Of a stretch of DNA of 64,000 nt, positions 10,087 through 19,500 are shown in pieces. Origin of the DNA: G963663315 sp965208975 (GTDB lineage: Bacteria; Pseudomonadota; Gammaproteobacteria; Arenicellales; Poriferihabitantaceae). Where the stretch lies: contig CBDBQH010000003.1 in assembly GCA_965208975.1 (NCBI GenBank), positions 372,001 through 436,000 of the forward strand. Reading direction: 5' to 3'. Each line of letters opens with the position of its first letter. Position 1 is the first letter of the stretch. The notes under the pieces were generated by a model. That model searched no databases, had not been told where the DNA came from, and worked only from the letters and a program-made list of their open reading frames with translations. The translations under genes were made by a program, and so were the position numbers.

Positions 10087-10566
10087 TTACAGTATCCGAT
10101 AGGTGAACATCACATCGGCTGACGCCACCAGCCGACCTTCAACACTCGCTTGTGTCGAGTATTTCCAGATTTTCCTTTTATAGTTTGTCTGCCTGACATT
10201 GAGCGTCAGTTGATCTCCCGGCTCGACCGGACGTTTGAATCTGGCGTTATCTACCCCGGCAAAAAGCAGAATGATCCGCTCTTCGGTCTGTGCCTCATCG
10301 CTGTGACTGGCCAGCAACGCGGAAGCCTGAGCCAGCGCCTCCAGGATCAAAACTCCGGGGAAAACCGGCCTTTGCGGGAAATGTCCCTGGAAGAACGGTT
10401 CATTAAAGGTGATGTTCTTGATCGCGGTCAGACTCTCTCCGAGAGTGTAATCCAACACCCGATCAACCAGTAAAAACGGATACCTGTGAGGCAGGATTTC
10501 CTTGATCCGATGTATGTCTATCTGCTTTTGTTCTGTCGTCACAACACAATGCCTTAATCTGCTCAT
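10087..10566 (-). CDS. fabZ: 3-hydroxyacyl-ACP dehydratase
   Basis: Hot-dog-fold dehydratase of type II fatty acid synthesis, supplying acyl chains next to the lipid A genes. Core motifs are LPHRYPFLLVDRV, the catalytic-His block FFQGHFPQRPVFPG and the Glu-bearing VLILEALAQ. The frame gives 159 residues, about a dozen more at the N-terminus than usual. A shorter GTG or TTG start inside the first ten codons is possible. Located between lpxD and lpxA as in related genomes. Confidence 0.95.
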   Translation of the reverse strand: MSRLRHCVVTTEQKQIDIHRIKEILPHRYPFLLVDRVLDYTLGESLTAIKNITFNEPFFQGHFPQRPVFPGVLILEALAQASALLASHSDEAQTEERIILLFAGVDNARFKRPVEPGDQLTLNVRQTNYKRKIWKYSTQASVEGRLVASADVMFTYRIL

Positions 10567-10606
10567 ATATCCGTAAACCGGGTTCTGTTCCAGGTTCGAT
10601 TATTGT

Positions 10607-11620
10607 TCATGGTTCGGGTTTTCCAGCGAAATTCCTTCTCTGCATTAGTTTATCAAGTTGACGGATGATTGCCAGATTCTTTCTCCACTGCCTGACTGGC
10701 TGTGCAGTGATCATCGAAGCATATTCCCCGGCATTACAAACACTTTTCGCAATCAGGCTATTCGCCATGACCGTCACATCATCTACAATCTCCAGATGGC
10801 CCAGTATGGACACCCGACCTCCGATTTTACACCGCCTGCCAATGCGAACGCTCCCGGCAACCGCAGAACAACCCGCCATAATGGTGTTTTCCCCGACACA
10901 TACATTATGAGCAATCTGTATCTGGTTATCCAGCTTTACGCCGTTTTCAAGGATGGTATGACCCAGCGCCCCCCGATCAATGGTCGTATTTGCGCCAATA
11001 TCTACATCATCACCAATGCGAACCGATCCGAGCTGTTCGATTTTTTCCCATCGGTCTGCCGATTGAGCATAACCGAACCCGCTCGCGCCAATCACCACCC
11101 CGGAAGAAATATGGCATCTTTTGCCGAGTCGGCAACCGGCCTGAATCACCACCTGATCCTCAATCACAGAATCCTGCCCGATCACCACTCCCGCTCCGAT
11201 GTGGACGGAGTGGCCGATGACCACGCCCCTCGCCAGCTTCACCCGCTCATCAATCGTACTGAATTGACCAATGACCACACTGTCATCGACACAAGCCGTA
11301 TCAGCGACCCATGCTTCTGCCGCCATCGCCGGTCCGCCGCAACTCCGCACCGGCTTGAATAATCCGGAAATCCGGGCATAAGCCAGATAAGGGTCCGCCA
11401 CCACCACCCGGTTACCTGAAAACAATTCCGCATGTTGCGGGGAAATCAACACGGCTCCCGCTGTACAGGCAGACAAATGCCGCTTCAGTTTCGGGTCGGA
11501 AAAAAAGGTAATGGCTCGGGCTGTCGCCTCTTCCAGGCTTCTTATCGAATCCACCTTATATTCCGGGTCTCCAAGCACGGACCCATTCGCCACCTCGGCA
11601 ATCCGGCTCAATTTGATCAC
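10607..11620 (-). CDS. lpxD: UDP-3-O-(3-hydroxyacyl)glucosamine N-acyltransferase
   Basis: Third step of lipid A synthesis. 337 residues: an N-terminal uridine-binding domain (residues about 1-100), a long hexapeptide beta-helix, and a C-terminal helical tail (RQLDKLMQRRNF). The catalytic-His region is IQIAHNVCVGENTIMAG, preceded by NTTIDRGALG. Separated from skp by 85 bases and from fabZ by 40 bases, with no terminator seen. Confidence 0.96.
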   Translation of the reverse strand: MIKLSRIAEVANGSVLGDPEYKVDSIRSLEEATARAITFFSDPKLKRHLSACTAGAVLISPQHAELFSGNRVVVADPYLAYARISGLFKPVRSCGGPAMAAEAWVADTACVDDSVVIGQFSTIDERVKLARGVVIGHSVHIGAGVVIGQDSVIEDQVVIQAGCRLGKRCHISSGVVIGASGFGYAQSADRWEKIEQLGSVRIGDDVDIGANTTIDRGALGHTILENGVKLDNQIQIAHNVCVGENTIMAGCSAVAGSVRIGRRCKIGGRVSILGHLEIVDDVTVMANSLIAKSVCNAGEYASMITAQPVRQWRKNLAIIRQLDKLMQRRNFAGKPEP

Positions 11621-11705
11621 AATCCCCGACCCTCAAGGAGCGCTGTAACCGATTCTGACAGTTGCCGGAATCACCTGGATATCACCACTTGGGTCCCGTG
11701 AGCGC

Positions 11706-12227
11706 CTACTGTGAGAAATTTTCCTTGAGCCGCTCCAGGACTTTCCCGGTAAGATCAATCTCCTGGCTTGCGTAAACCGCCTGCTGAACAACCAGATCAA
11801 TCTTTTCCTGTTGGGCTATTTCCACTATGACCTCTGAAATCAGCTTTTCCAGCCGCGCCAGCCCCCGGTTTCGACTGCGGGAATAGTCTTCGTTGTAGAT
11901 TTGCTGTTCCCGTTGAAGAGTGATTTGCAAATCACGCAGCTGGGCGGTTTGCTCTTCAATCTCCTCACTGGAAAGCAAAACCGCATTCTTTTTCAACTCT
12001 GCTTCTTTGGTATTGAATAACTCAATCTTCGCTTTCAAATCCCGGTTACGAGCGCTGTATTCCTGCTCCAGTATACGGAATTCATATTTTCCCTGAGGCG
12101 CTTCGTCAATCAGTACCCGCGCATCGACATAGGCGATTTCAGCCGCAGACGCCTGAACCGGCATAAACGCAACCCCGCTCAGGCATAACACGCCCAATAA
12201 AATCCTGCTGTTCATTTTCATAACCAT
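11706..12227 (-). CDS. skp: Periplasmic chaperone Skp/OmpH
   Basis: Holds unfolded outer-membrane proteins in the periplasm for delivery to the BAM complex. 173 residues with a clear signal peptide (hydrophobic core ILLGVLCLSGVAF, likely cleavage after ASA), then IAYVDARVLIDEAPQG and a long charged, Gln/Glu/Lys-rich helical region typical of the coiled-coil tentacles. The start may be the second Met, three codons in. It lies between bamA and lpxD, its conserved place. Confidence 0.9.
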   Translation of the reverse strand: MVMKMNSRILLGVLCLSGVAFMPVQASAAEIAYVDARVLIDEAPQGKYEFRILEQEYSARNRDLKAKIELFNTKEAELKKNAVLLSSEEIEEQTAQLRDLQITLQREQQIYNEDYSRSRNRGLARLEKLISEVIVEIAQQEKIDLVVQQAVYASQEIDLTGKVLERLKENFSQ

Positions 12228-12318
12228 TTAATACCGTAAATATAAAAATCTGGTGGAAATCCCGTAGTCCGGTGTCTCCGGATGCTGGTAAATATCCGCA
12301 ACAGGAAACATCCGAACT

Positions 12319-14622
12319 CTACCTGAACACTGTGCCAATGGAAATCTGCAACGATTCTTTTTCATCACCATCTTCTTCATTGATCGGCAGTCCGTAGCTA
12401 AAGCTGAATGGCCCTACCGCCGAAAACCAGTTGAAGAACAAGCCCGCGGAATACCGGAGGCTCCCTAAATCAACAGAATCAGTGTCATCAAATACCATCC
12501 CGCCATCAACAAAAAATCCGATTCGCTTATCCTTTCCATCCGCGCCAAAAGCCGGAAACAGGGTTTCCAGGTTTACCAGTACGCGCGTATCACCACCCAC
12601 CGGCTCCGGAGTCGAACCACTGTCTCGCGGGCCTAATGAACGTCTCCGAAAACCACGCACGGAGCGGGTGCCTCCGGCGTAATAATGTTTGAAAAACGGG
12701 AGTCCTTCCTCTTTCGAATCACCAAAGCCATCACCGTAACCAATTCCGGCAAATCCTTTCAGAGTCAAGGCCGGGGAAAGCGGAAAATACCAGGAACCCT
12801 GCAAATTGAGTTTGTAATATTCAAAGTCGCTTCCCGGGAAAGTGGATTCCAGAGAAACCGAACTGGCGGTACCACGGGTCGGGAAGAAAAACTGATCCCG
12901 CGTATCCCTGGACAACCCGACCGTAAACAACCCGTTTTCGGCGCTGGGAGTCTCTTCGATCACAGACGCAAATTCAGGTGGGGTTTCTGTAGTGGTCTCA
13001 AGTCTGAGGCTTTCTAGTGAAAACCCGTAATTCAGGGAGTTAGTCTCTGCGACAGGAATCCGATAACTCACGCCCAGCGTACTGCTGTCCAGAATATATT
13101 CGGCTGTATCGACTTCCCCGGAATCAAATTCCCTGACAGAGGCTTTGAGCGTCCTGCTGACCCCGTCAATGGTATGATAGGGATTGGTATAGGAAACGCT
13201 CGCAACACTGGAGGTATCGGAATTATTGAGTTTCAGGGCCAGGTTCTTGCCGGTTCCCAGCAGGTTTTTTTGCTCGAACTCGACACCAAACAGGACACCT
13301 TCCTCATCTGAATAACCGGCAGACAACAAAATGGAGCCGGTATTCCTTTCTACCACGACTACCTGCATATCAACCTGATCCTCGGTTCCCGGCACCTTCG
13401 GGGTTTCAATCTGAACACTCTCAAAAAGACCCAACCGTTGTAATCGGTCCTTTGAGCGCTGCACCGCCGACTTTGAATACAGGGAGCCCTCGTATTGTCT
13501 CAGCTCTCTCCGGATAACCTCGTCACGAGTATACCGGTTACCGGAAATATCAATCCTGCGGACATAAACCCGTTGATTCGTGATGACCGAGAATACGGCG
13601 TTGACGGTTTTGGTCGATTCATCCCGATCAAATACCGGGTTCACATCAACAAAAGCAAGACCCCGATCGGCAAAATAATCCACCATTTCAGTACGAATGC
13701 GGCTGACATCCCCCCGCGAAAACCGATCTCCGGGCTCAATGTCTATCAACTTCATCAAATCTTCGATCTGGTCCGTCTCAACCCCTTCGACTGTCAGTTC
13801 CCCAAAGGTATACAACTCGCCTTCCCTAAGCGTGATGCTGATAAAGATATTCTGCTTGTTGGGTGAGATATCCACATTCGATGAAACGATCTCGAACTCA
13901 TGATACCCCTGATTCTGGTAATAGCTTCTGAGCCTCTCCAGGTCCGCCTCCAGCTCCTGTTTCGAATACTGATCCTGCCGTGAAAACAAGCGGTATCCAC
14001 GCTTTTCCTTGAGCTTCATTTCCTTCTTGATCGCCTTGACCGACTCCTTTTGCGCCCCGATGATGTTTATTTTCCGGATACGGGCAACCCGTCCTTCGCT
14101 GATCGTAATTTTGATCGCAACCCGGTTTTGCTCCAGTTCCTCGCTGGCCACATCAACCGTAGTCGAATATCGCCCCATCGACAGATAGATGCCCTTGATC
14201 TCATTCTCGACGTTCGCCAGAACCGTATTATTGAAAATCCTGCCCTCGATAATCCCCAACTGTTCCAGCCCGGCCGTGATGGATTCCGTTTTCAGTTTGC
14301 TGTTGCCGGTAATCGTGATACTGGCAATGGAAGGCCGCTCAACCACCTTGACAACCAAAGTGGTATCTTCCCGCTCCAATTCGATCCGCCTGAAAAATCC
14401 GGTTGTGAACAGTTCCTTGATACTGAGTCGTATTTCTTCGTCGTCGGCTTCATCGCCAACCTTCAGGGGCAGGTAGTTGAATACCGTCCCTTCTTCCAGC
14501 TTTTGCAGTCCTTCAACCCGGATATCAGTGATCGTGAACGGCTCAACCGCAAATACGGCGCGAAGCGGTATGAAAAGAAAAACCGCGAGATACAAAACCG
14601 GTAATGAGAGTTTCTTCATCAA
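12319..14622 (-). CDS. bamA: Outer membrane protein assembly factor BamA
   Basis: Central component of the BAM complex. 767 residues: signal peptide at the N-terminus (cleavage near VFA-VEP), five POTRA domains (about residues 25-420; first starts FTITDIRVEGLQKL, fifth VYVRRIDISGNRYTRDEV), then a 16-strand barrel. The barrel contains the conserved VRGFRRRSLGPRD segment and ends in aromatic-terminated strand ISIGTVFR. It lies between rseP and skp. It is directly relevant to this window because both giant surface proteins here need outer-membrane barrel insertion. Confidence 0.97.
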   Translation of the reverse strand: MMKKLSLPVLYLAVFLFIPLRAVFAVEPFTITDIRVEGLQKLEEGTVFNYLPLKVGDEADDEEIRLSIKELFTTGFFRRIELEREDTTLVVKVVERPSIASITITGNSKLKTESITAGLEQLGIIEGRIFNNTVLANVENEIKGIYLSMGRYSTTVDVASEELEQNRVAIKITISEGRVARIRKINIIGAQKESVKAIKKEMKLKEKRGYRLFSRQDQYSKQELEADLERLRSYYQNQGYHEFEIVSSNVDISPNKQNIFISITLREGELYTFGELTVEGVETDQIEDLMKLIDIEPGDRFSRGDVSRIRTEMVDYFADRGLAFVDVNPVFDRDESTKTVNAVFSVITNQRVYVRRIDISGNRYTRDEVIRRELRQYEGSLYSKSAVQRSKDRLQRLGLFESVQIETPKVPGTEDQVDMQVVVVERNTGSILLSAGYSDEEGVLFGVEFEQKNLLGTGKNLALKLNNSDTSSVASVSYTNPYHTIDGVSRTLKASVREFDSGEVDTAEYILDSSTLGVSYRIPVAETNSLNYGFSLESLRLETTTETPPEFASVIEETPSAENGLFTVGLSRDTRDQFFFPTRGTASSVSLESTFPGSDFEYYKLNLQGSWYFPLSPALTLKGFAGIGYGDGFGDSKEEGLPFFKHYYAGGTRSVRGFRRRSLGPRDSGSTPEPVGGDTRVLVNLETLFPAFGADGKDKRIGFFVDGGMVFDDTDSVDLGSLRYSAGLFFNWFSAVGPFSFSYGLPINEEDGDEKESLQISIGTVFR

Positions 14623-14690
14623 TCTATATACGTTGAATACTTCAATTTTCTGTGTCGTCTTTACGAGTCATCACGTTGCTCCCCATTGAC

Positions 14691-16031
14691 TCATAACAGG
14701 CGCGCGATATCGTTATAAAAAGCGAAACCCATCAGCATGACGATCATCGCCAGTCCGGCCACCTGCCCCCGCATCATCGCTTTTTCCGAAGGAGCCCTGC
14801 CCACAACCGCCTCAAACAGGAAATACATCAGATGCCCCCCGTCCAGAACGGGAATCGGTAACAGGTTGATCAATCCGAGGCTGATACTGATAATGGCCAG
14901 AAACTTCAGGAAATCATCATACCCCGATTCAATAGTCCGTCCAGCCAGTCTGGCAATGGCAATCGGCCCGGACAGGTTTTCCGGGGACATTTGCGCCGTG
15001 AGCATCCGCCCCAGGGAACGCAGGGTAATGACGGTCATTCTCCAGTTGTAGTCCACTGCCTGCCAGATGGCGTCCAGTGGCCCATGCCGCAAGGTCGTGG
15101 TTTCCAGGGTTGGCTGATACAGCCCGATTCGACCATAGTCCTTGCCTTCAATAGAGACCGGTTCGGGCGTTATGGTTAACTCCAGCGTTTCTCCTTCACG
15201 CAGAACCGACAACAGCGCCGGCTGTCCGGGCATCGAAGATATCCGTGTCGCCATCTCCAGCCAGTTATTCACGCCGGCCCCGTCAATGGCAAGCACCCGG
15301 TCGCCTCGAACCAGCCCCGCCCGCTCAGCGGGAGAGTCTGCCACAATGTCCTGAACCACTGCCGCGGGAATGGCTGGCCAGATACCGATTTGCGAAGTAA
15401 TCGGCTGACCGGCGATACGAGCCTGATCCAGAGCGCTGAAATCAATACCCAGATCACGTTCTCCGAGAACCGGATTCGATACCCGCATGACCACCTGATT
15501 TCCCTTCATCGCCTGATCAAGCAGGTAAAATTGATGCTGTCCCCAGGTTTTCACCTCCTTGCCATCAACCTCAATCAGGACATCACCCGCCTCGAATCCG
15601 GACACTTGGGCTAATGAACCCTCGGTCACCAGCCCGACCTGCGGGTCAATATCATCCGAACCGGCGACAAAGACCAGCCATATCGCCAGAATGGCGAAAA
15701 GAAAATTGAATGCCGGACCAGCGGCGACTATGGCGCTACGGACAGCGAGGGATTTTCTGTTAAAAGCCTGGTCCACTTCATCGGCCTGAACTTCTCCTTC
15801 CCTCTCATCGAGCATTTTGACGAACCCGCCCAGCGGAATCATGCCGATCGTGTATTGTGTAGAGCCATTATTCCAGCGCCACCTGAACAGGGGTTTACCA
15901 AATCCGATCGAGAATTCAAGCACCTTGACCCCCAGTTTTCGCGCCACCCAGAAATGTCCGTACTCATGGATTGCAACCAGTATCGCAACTGCAACCAAAA
16001 AACCGAACACACTGTAACCGAACCCACCCAT
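14691..16031 (-). CDS. rseP: Site-2 intramembrane metalloprotease RseP
   Basis: Inner-membrane zinc protease that cleaves anti-sigma factor RseA and signal-peptide remnants. 446 residues. HEYGH at residues 22-26 gives the zinc ligands and catalytic Glu. Two tandem PDZ domains occupy the centre (QVSGFEAGDVLIEVDGK and AERAGLVRGDRVLAIDG), and NLLPIPVLDGGH near the C-terminus supplies the third zinc ligand. Membrane segments sit at both ends. Upstream 104 bases separate it from dxr and hold a short palindromic repeat. Confidence 0.96.
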   Translation of the reverse strand: MGGFGYSVFGFLVAVAILVAIHEYGHFWVARKLGVKVLEFSIGFGKPLFRWRWNNGSTQYTIGMIPLGGFVKMLDEREGEVQADEVDQAFNRKSLAVRSAIVAAGPAFNFLFAILAIWLVFVAGSDDIDPQVGLVTEGSLAQVSGFEAGDVLIEVDGKEVKTWGQHQFYLLDQAMKGNQVVMRVSNPVLGERDLGIDFSALDQARIAGQPITSQIGIWPAIPAAVVQDIVADSPAERAGLVRGDRVLAIDGAGVNNWLEMATRISSMPGQPALLSVLREGETLELTITPEPVSIEGKDYGRIGLYQPTLETTTLRHGPLDAIWQAVDYNWRMTVITLRSLGRMLTAQMSPENLSGPIAIARLAGRTIESGYDDFLKFLAIISISLGLINLLPIPVLDGGHLMYFLFEAVVGRAPSEKAMMRGQVAGLAMIVMLMGFAFYNDIARLL

Positions 16032-16068
16032 ACTCTTATATGACCACCTTAAGTCTTGTGTAACTGAC

Positions 16069-16093
16069 GGGCAGGCACGGAGACCTGCCCCTG
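16069..16093. repeat. Dispersed GC-rich palindrome (rseP-dxr spacer)
   Basis: An inverted repeat GGGCAGG...CCTGCCC in the 104-base spacer. It matches the family of GGGGCGGGTC-N-GTGCCCGCCC elements found elsewhere in this window (48.3-48.8, 53.8-54.3 and 59.6 kb). It could act as a transcript-end or mRNA-stability hairpin. Function not shown. Confidence 0.55.
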
Positions 16094-16135
16094 TGAACCT
16101 GCGAATAGTAACATGCGGCGTCTGAATCTACGCCT

Positions 16136-17329
16136 TCAATTTGCAATCAGTTCCCGACTGACGACACGCGCCTGCGCATCCGCCTCAAACACGGACTCCG
16201 GCTCCGTATCCATGCTAACAGTCATCCTGTCCATCACGCGCTGTACAATTTGCGCGATTCTATCAAAAGAAATCCGTTCTGACAGGAAACCATCAACAGC
16301 AACCTCATTGGCGGCGCTCATGATCGCTGGCATCGTCCCTCCTGTCACAGCCGCCGCCCGGGCCAGACGAAGAGCGGGGAATCGTTCGTAATCCGGCGAC
16401 TCGAACTCAAATCGTGCAATATCCGTGAAATCCAGGGACTTTGCGCCGGATGAAATCCGGTTGGGCCATGCCAACGCATTAGCAATCGTGATCCGCATAT
16501 CCGGACTGCCCATCTGTGCGATAACAGAGCCGTCAATATATTCAATCATGGAGTGGATGATACTCTGTGGATGAATCACAATCTGCACCTTGTTCTGTGG
16601 CGCCCGAAACAATACACAGGCCTCAATAAGCTCCAGACCCTTGTTCATCATGGTGGCGGAATCTACCGATATTTTCGGCCCCATTTTCCAATTAGGGTGG
16701 GCGCAAGCCTGCTTCGGAGTCACAGTCGGCAGCATCTTGAGTGGAAGCGTCCGCAATGGACCGCCGGAGCCGGTCAACAACAGCTTTTCGATACCCGGAT
16801 GCCCGTTGTCCGGTGAGCGGCCATCCTGGCTGACCAGACTGTGCTGGGGCAAGCACTGGAAAATAGCGTTGTGTTCGCTGTCGAGAGGCAACAGGCAGGC
16901 GTTATGCTTTTGCGCCAGTTGCACGATATAATCGCCCAACATGACCAGCGGCTCCTTGTTAGCGATCAGAACCTTTTTCCCCGCCCGGATGGCGGCAATC
17001 GCAGACTGGAGTCCGGCAGCGCCGACAATTCCGCAAACGACGGAATCACCGGACTCTCCAGCCAGGGCGCAGACATCCGACTGGCCACCGCCGACATCAA
17101 CGCGGAGCCCGGCCTGCGCCAGTCGGGCGCTCAACTCCCTGGCCGCATCCGCATCCGCCATCACGGCCCGCTCCGGCTGAAACTGACGGCACTGTTCAAC
17201 CATTTTCTCCACATTGCGATGAGCGGACAATCCGCAAATCCGAAATTCCCCCGGATGCCTGGATACCACATCCAGAGTATTGGTCCCGATTGACCCGGTC
17301 GAACCCAGCACAGTAATCGTGGTCGTCAT
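16136..17329 (-). CDS. dxr: 1-deoxy-D-xylulose 5-phosphate reductoisomerase
   Basis: Commits deoxyxylulose phosphate to the MEP isoprenoid pathway, using NADPH. I chose the ATG at 17329 (MTTTITVLGSTGSIGTNTL), which gives 397 residues, the usual length, and an ATGA overlap with the cdsA stop at 17326. The 65 codons in frame upstream are antisense to nothing recognisable in cdsA and are not part of the family. Seen: GSTGSIG nucleotide-binding motif, IANKEPLVMLGD, LTGSGGPLR substrate loop, NWKMGPKISVDSATMMNKGLE region (metal ligands) and the C-terminal AANEVAVDGF. Confidence 0.95.
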   Translation of the reverse strand: MTTTITVLGSTGSIGTNTLDVVSRHPGEFRICGLSAHRNVEKMVEQCRQFQPERAVMADADAARELSARLAQAGLRVDVGGGQSDVCALAGESGDSVVCGIVGAAGLQSAIAAIRAGKKVLIANKEPLVMLGDYIVQLAQKHNACLLPLDSEHNAIFQCLPQHSLVSQDGRSPDNGHPGIEKLLLTGSGGPLRTLPLKMLPTVTPKQACAHPNWKMGPKISVDSATMMNKGLELIEACVLFRAPQNKVQIVIHPQSIIHSMIEYIDGSVIAQMGSPDMRITIANALAWPNRISSGAKSLDFTDIARFEFESPDYERFPALRLARAAAVTGGTMPAIMSAANEVAVDGFLSERISFDRIAQIVQRVMDRMTVSMDTEPESVFEADAQARVVSRELIAN

Positions 17330-18132
17330 AGCGTAAACCACCAGATACCGGCAAACACAGGCGCGGCGGCCACCAGTCCATCCAATCGGTCCAGCGCCCC
17401 GCCATGACCGGGGAGCAATGAGCCGCTGTCCTTGACTCCCGCGATTCTTTTCAAGCGGCTCTGGTACAGGTCTCCGACCACACTGATCAAACAACCGCAC
17501 AATGCGGCCAGCGCCCAGACCCACAAATGCCAGTCGGACCAGGACAGCTCAAACACGAAGACCGCATAGACCAGAGCGACCAGACAGGAGCCCGACACGC
17601 CCCCAAGCAACCCCTCCACCGTCTTGTTCGGACTGATTGCGGGGGCCAGTTTTCGCTGACCGAACATTTTCCCGAAGAACCAGGCGAAACTGTCCGCAGA
17701 CCAGACGATCAGCAGAATCCCGAGTGTTGCCTGCGCTCCGGTTTGTGGCTGTTGATGAGTGAAAACCAGGGCGCTCCAGCAACCAAAGAGAATCAGGGCG
17801 CCGCCACAAACACCCAGGGGGCCGGACAAGCTCCGCGACAAACCGGCGGCGCCGAGACGATGAATCTGACAAATCCAGAAAACGCAAAGCCCGGCGCATA
17901 CCACGATCAGCCCCGCGGGGAAAAACAGGGATTGCCAGCCAACCACAATCATGCCAACAGCGGCGCCAACAACCCAGGGTCGGGAACAGGTGACGAGGCG
18001 GCCCCACTCATTCAGTCCGATCAGCATAACCAGCATCAGCGCAACCGCGAACCAGAAGGTGGTGAGATACAGTGTAACCGGCACAGCAACCAGCGCGAGC
18101 AACAAACCGGTAGCGACGCGAGTCCCCAACAT
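17326..18132 (-). CDS. cdsA: Phosphatidate cytidylyltransferase
   Basis: Integral membrane enzyme making CDP-diacylglycerol for phospholipid synthesis. 268 residues with about eight membrane segments. The CDS-family C-terminal signature is present (SRLKRIAGVKDSGSLLPGHG, followed by GALDRLD), as is ISPNKTVEGLLGG. It overlaps dxr by 4 bases and follows uppS after three bases. Confidence 0.95.
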   Translation of the reverse strand: MLGTRVATGLLLALVAVPVTLYLTTFWFAVALMLVMLIGLNEWGRLVTCSRPWVVGAAVGMIVVGWQSLFFPAGLIVVCAGLCVFWICQIHRLGAAGLSRSLSGPLGVCGGALILFGCWSALVFTHQQPQTGAQATLGILLIVWSADSFAWFFGKMFGQRKLAPAISPNKTVEGLLGGVSGSCLVALVYAVFVFELSWSDWHLWVWALAALCGCLISVVGDLYQSRLKRIAGVKDSGSLLPGHGGALDRLDGLVAAAPVFAGIWWFTL

Positions 18133-18135
18133 CTC

Positions 18136-18912
18136 TTACGCCTCATTGAATGCCCGCGGCTGTTCCGCGAACACTCCGGCTTCGACCTGCGACCCGACCC
18201 GGCCAAACCTGCGCTGTCTGGAAGCAAACCAGCACAGCGCCTGATTGAAGCTTTCCTCATCAAAATCCGGCCAGAAAGTATCCGTAAAGTAAAGTTCGGT
18301 ATAAGCCAGTTGCCACAGCAGAAAATTGCTGATCCGCCGCTCTCCGCCGGTACGAATAAACAAATCGGGCGCCGGCAAGCCACTGGTGCACAGGCGGGAT
18401 TCAATCAGTTGGGGAGTGATCGAATCCGCAGACAATTCTCCTTTCTCAACCAGACCGCTAATAGATTGAAAAGCCTGCTGCAAATCCCATTGTCCGCCAT
18501 AGTTGATGGCAACGGTCAGGTTCAATGCCTCGTTATTGCAAGTCAGCTCGGCGGCGGCGGCGGCGGCTCTTTGCAACCGACCCGGAAACCGATTGATGTC
18601 ACCGATCACGCGCAACCGCACCTGATTGTCATGCAGCAGGCAAACCTGTTCTTCCAGAGATTGAGTCAGTAGCTCAATCAGGAATTTGACTTCCACTCCC
18701 GGTCTCCTCCAGTTTTCACTGCTGAACGCGAACAACGTAAGGTAAGGAATGCCCCGTTGACCACAGACCGGAATCATTTCCCGTATCACCTCCACTCCTT
18801 TTCTATGGCCTTGCGCCCTGGACAACCCATGCCCTCTGGCCCATCGCCCATTACCATCCATGATCATGGCAATATGTCGGGGAACCTTACCGGGACTATG
18901 CGGAAAATTCAT
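18136..18912 (-). CDS. uppS: Undecaprenyl diphosphate synthase
   Basis: cis-Prenyltransferase making the C55 carrier lipid for cell wall and O-antigen. 258 residues. The catalytic Asp is D19 in IAMIMDGNGRWA; also seen are FSSENWRRP, NYGGQWDL and the C-terminal PDLFIRTGGERRISNFLLWQ signature. It lies 18 bases downstream of frr in the same run. Confidence 0.96.
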   Translation of the reverse strand: MNFPHSPGKVPRHIAMIMDGNGRWARGHGLSRAQGHRKGVEVIREMIPVCGQRGIPYLTLFAFSSENWRRPGVEVKFLIELLTQSLEEQVCLLHDNQVRLRVIGDINRFPGRLQRAAAAAAELTCNNEALNLTVAINYGGQWDLQQAFQSISGLVEKGELSADSITPQLIESRLCTSGLPAPDLFIRTGGERRISNFLLWQLAYTELYFTDTFWPDFDEESFNQALCWFASRQRRFGRVGSQVEAGVFAEQPRAFNEA

Positions 18913-18930
18913 TGGAATGATGACTCAATA

Positions 18931-19488
18931 TCAGACTTCCATTACCTCGCTTTCCTTTTCAGCGACCACTTGCTCGACTATACGAATATATTTGTCAGTC
19001 AGGTCCTGCATTATGGACTCGGCTGCTTTCTCTTCATCCTGGGTAATTTCCTTTTCCTTCAGCAAGTCGCGCACCATCGTAATCGCGTCTCGACGAATAT
19101 TTCGTATCGCGATTTTCCCATTCTCCCCAACCTGTTTGACCACCTTGACAAGCCCGACCCGACGCTCTTCGGTCATCGCTGGCAAAGGAATCCTCATTAC
19201 TTCCCCCGCAGTCGCCGGATTCAACCCCAGCTCGGATTCAAGGATGGCTTTTTCTATGGCGGCAATCATGTTCTTATCCCATGGCTGCACCATCAGCGTC
19301 CGCGCGTCTGAAACGGACACGGTAGCCACCTGGTTGACCGGCGTCAAGGCGCCATAATACTCAACCGACAGGTGATCCAGCAGTGAGACGGTGGCCCGGC
19401 CTGTCCTGATTTTTGCCATATCGCTGCGGGTTGAATCAACCGTTTTACGCATACGCAGGCTGGCGTCGCGTTGTATCTCGTCAATCAT
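18931..19488 (-). CDS. frr: Ribosome recycling factor
   Basis: Splits post-termination ribosomes together with EF-G. 185 residues, standard length. Signature segments: RTGRATVSLLDHLSVEYYG, the NPATAGEVMRIPLPAMTEERR block, and RNIRRDAI. It begins only 12 bases after the tsf stop. In most bacteria the UMP kinase gene pyrH lies between these two genes, but there is no room for it here. Confidence 0.96.
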   Translation of the reverse strand: MIDEIQRDASLRMRKTVDSTRSDMAKIRTGRATVSLLDHLSVEYYGALTPVNQVATVSVSDARTLMVQPWDKNMIAAIEKAILESELGLNPATAGEVMRIPLPAMTEERRVGLVKVVKQVGENGKIAIRNIRRDAITMVRDLLKEKEITQDEEKAAESIMQDLTDKYIRIVEQVVAEKESEVMEV

Positions 19489-19500
19489 TCAGACCTTACC

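Noticed and set aside
17330..17524. Upstream extension of dxr (65 codons)
   Set aside because: It overlaps cdsA in another frame and is not part of the Dxr family; the ATG at 17329 gives normal length and an ATGA overlap.
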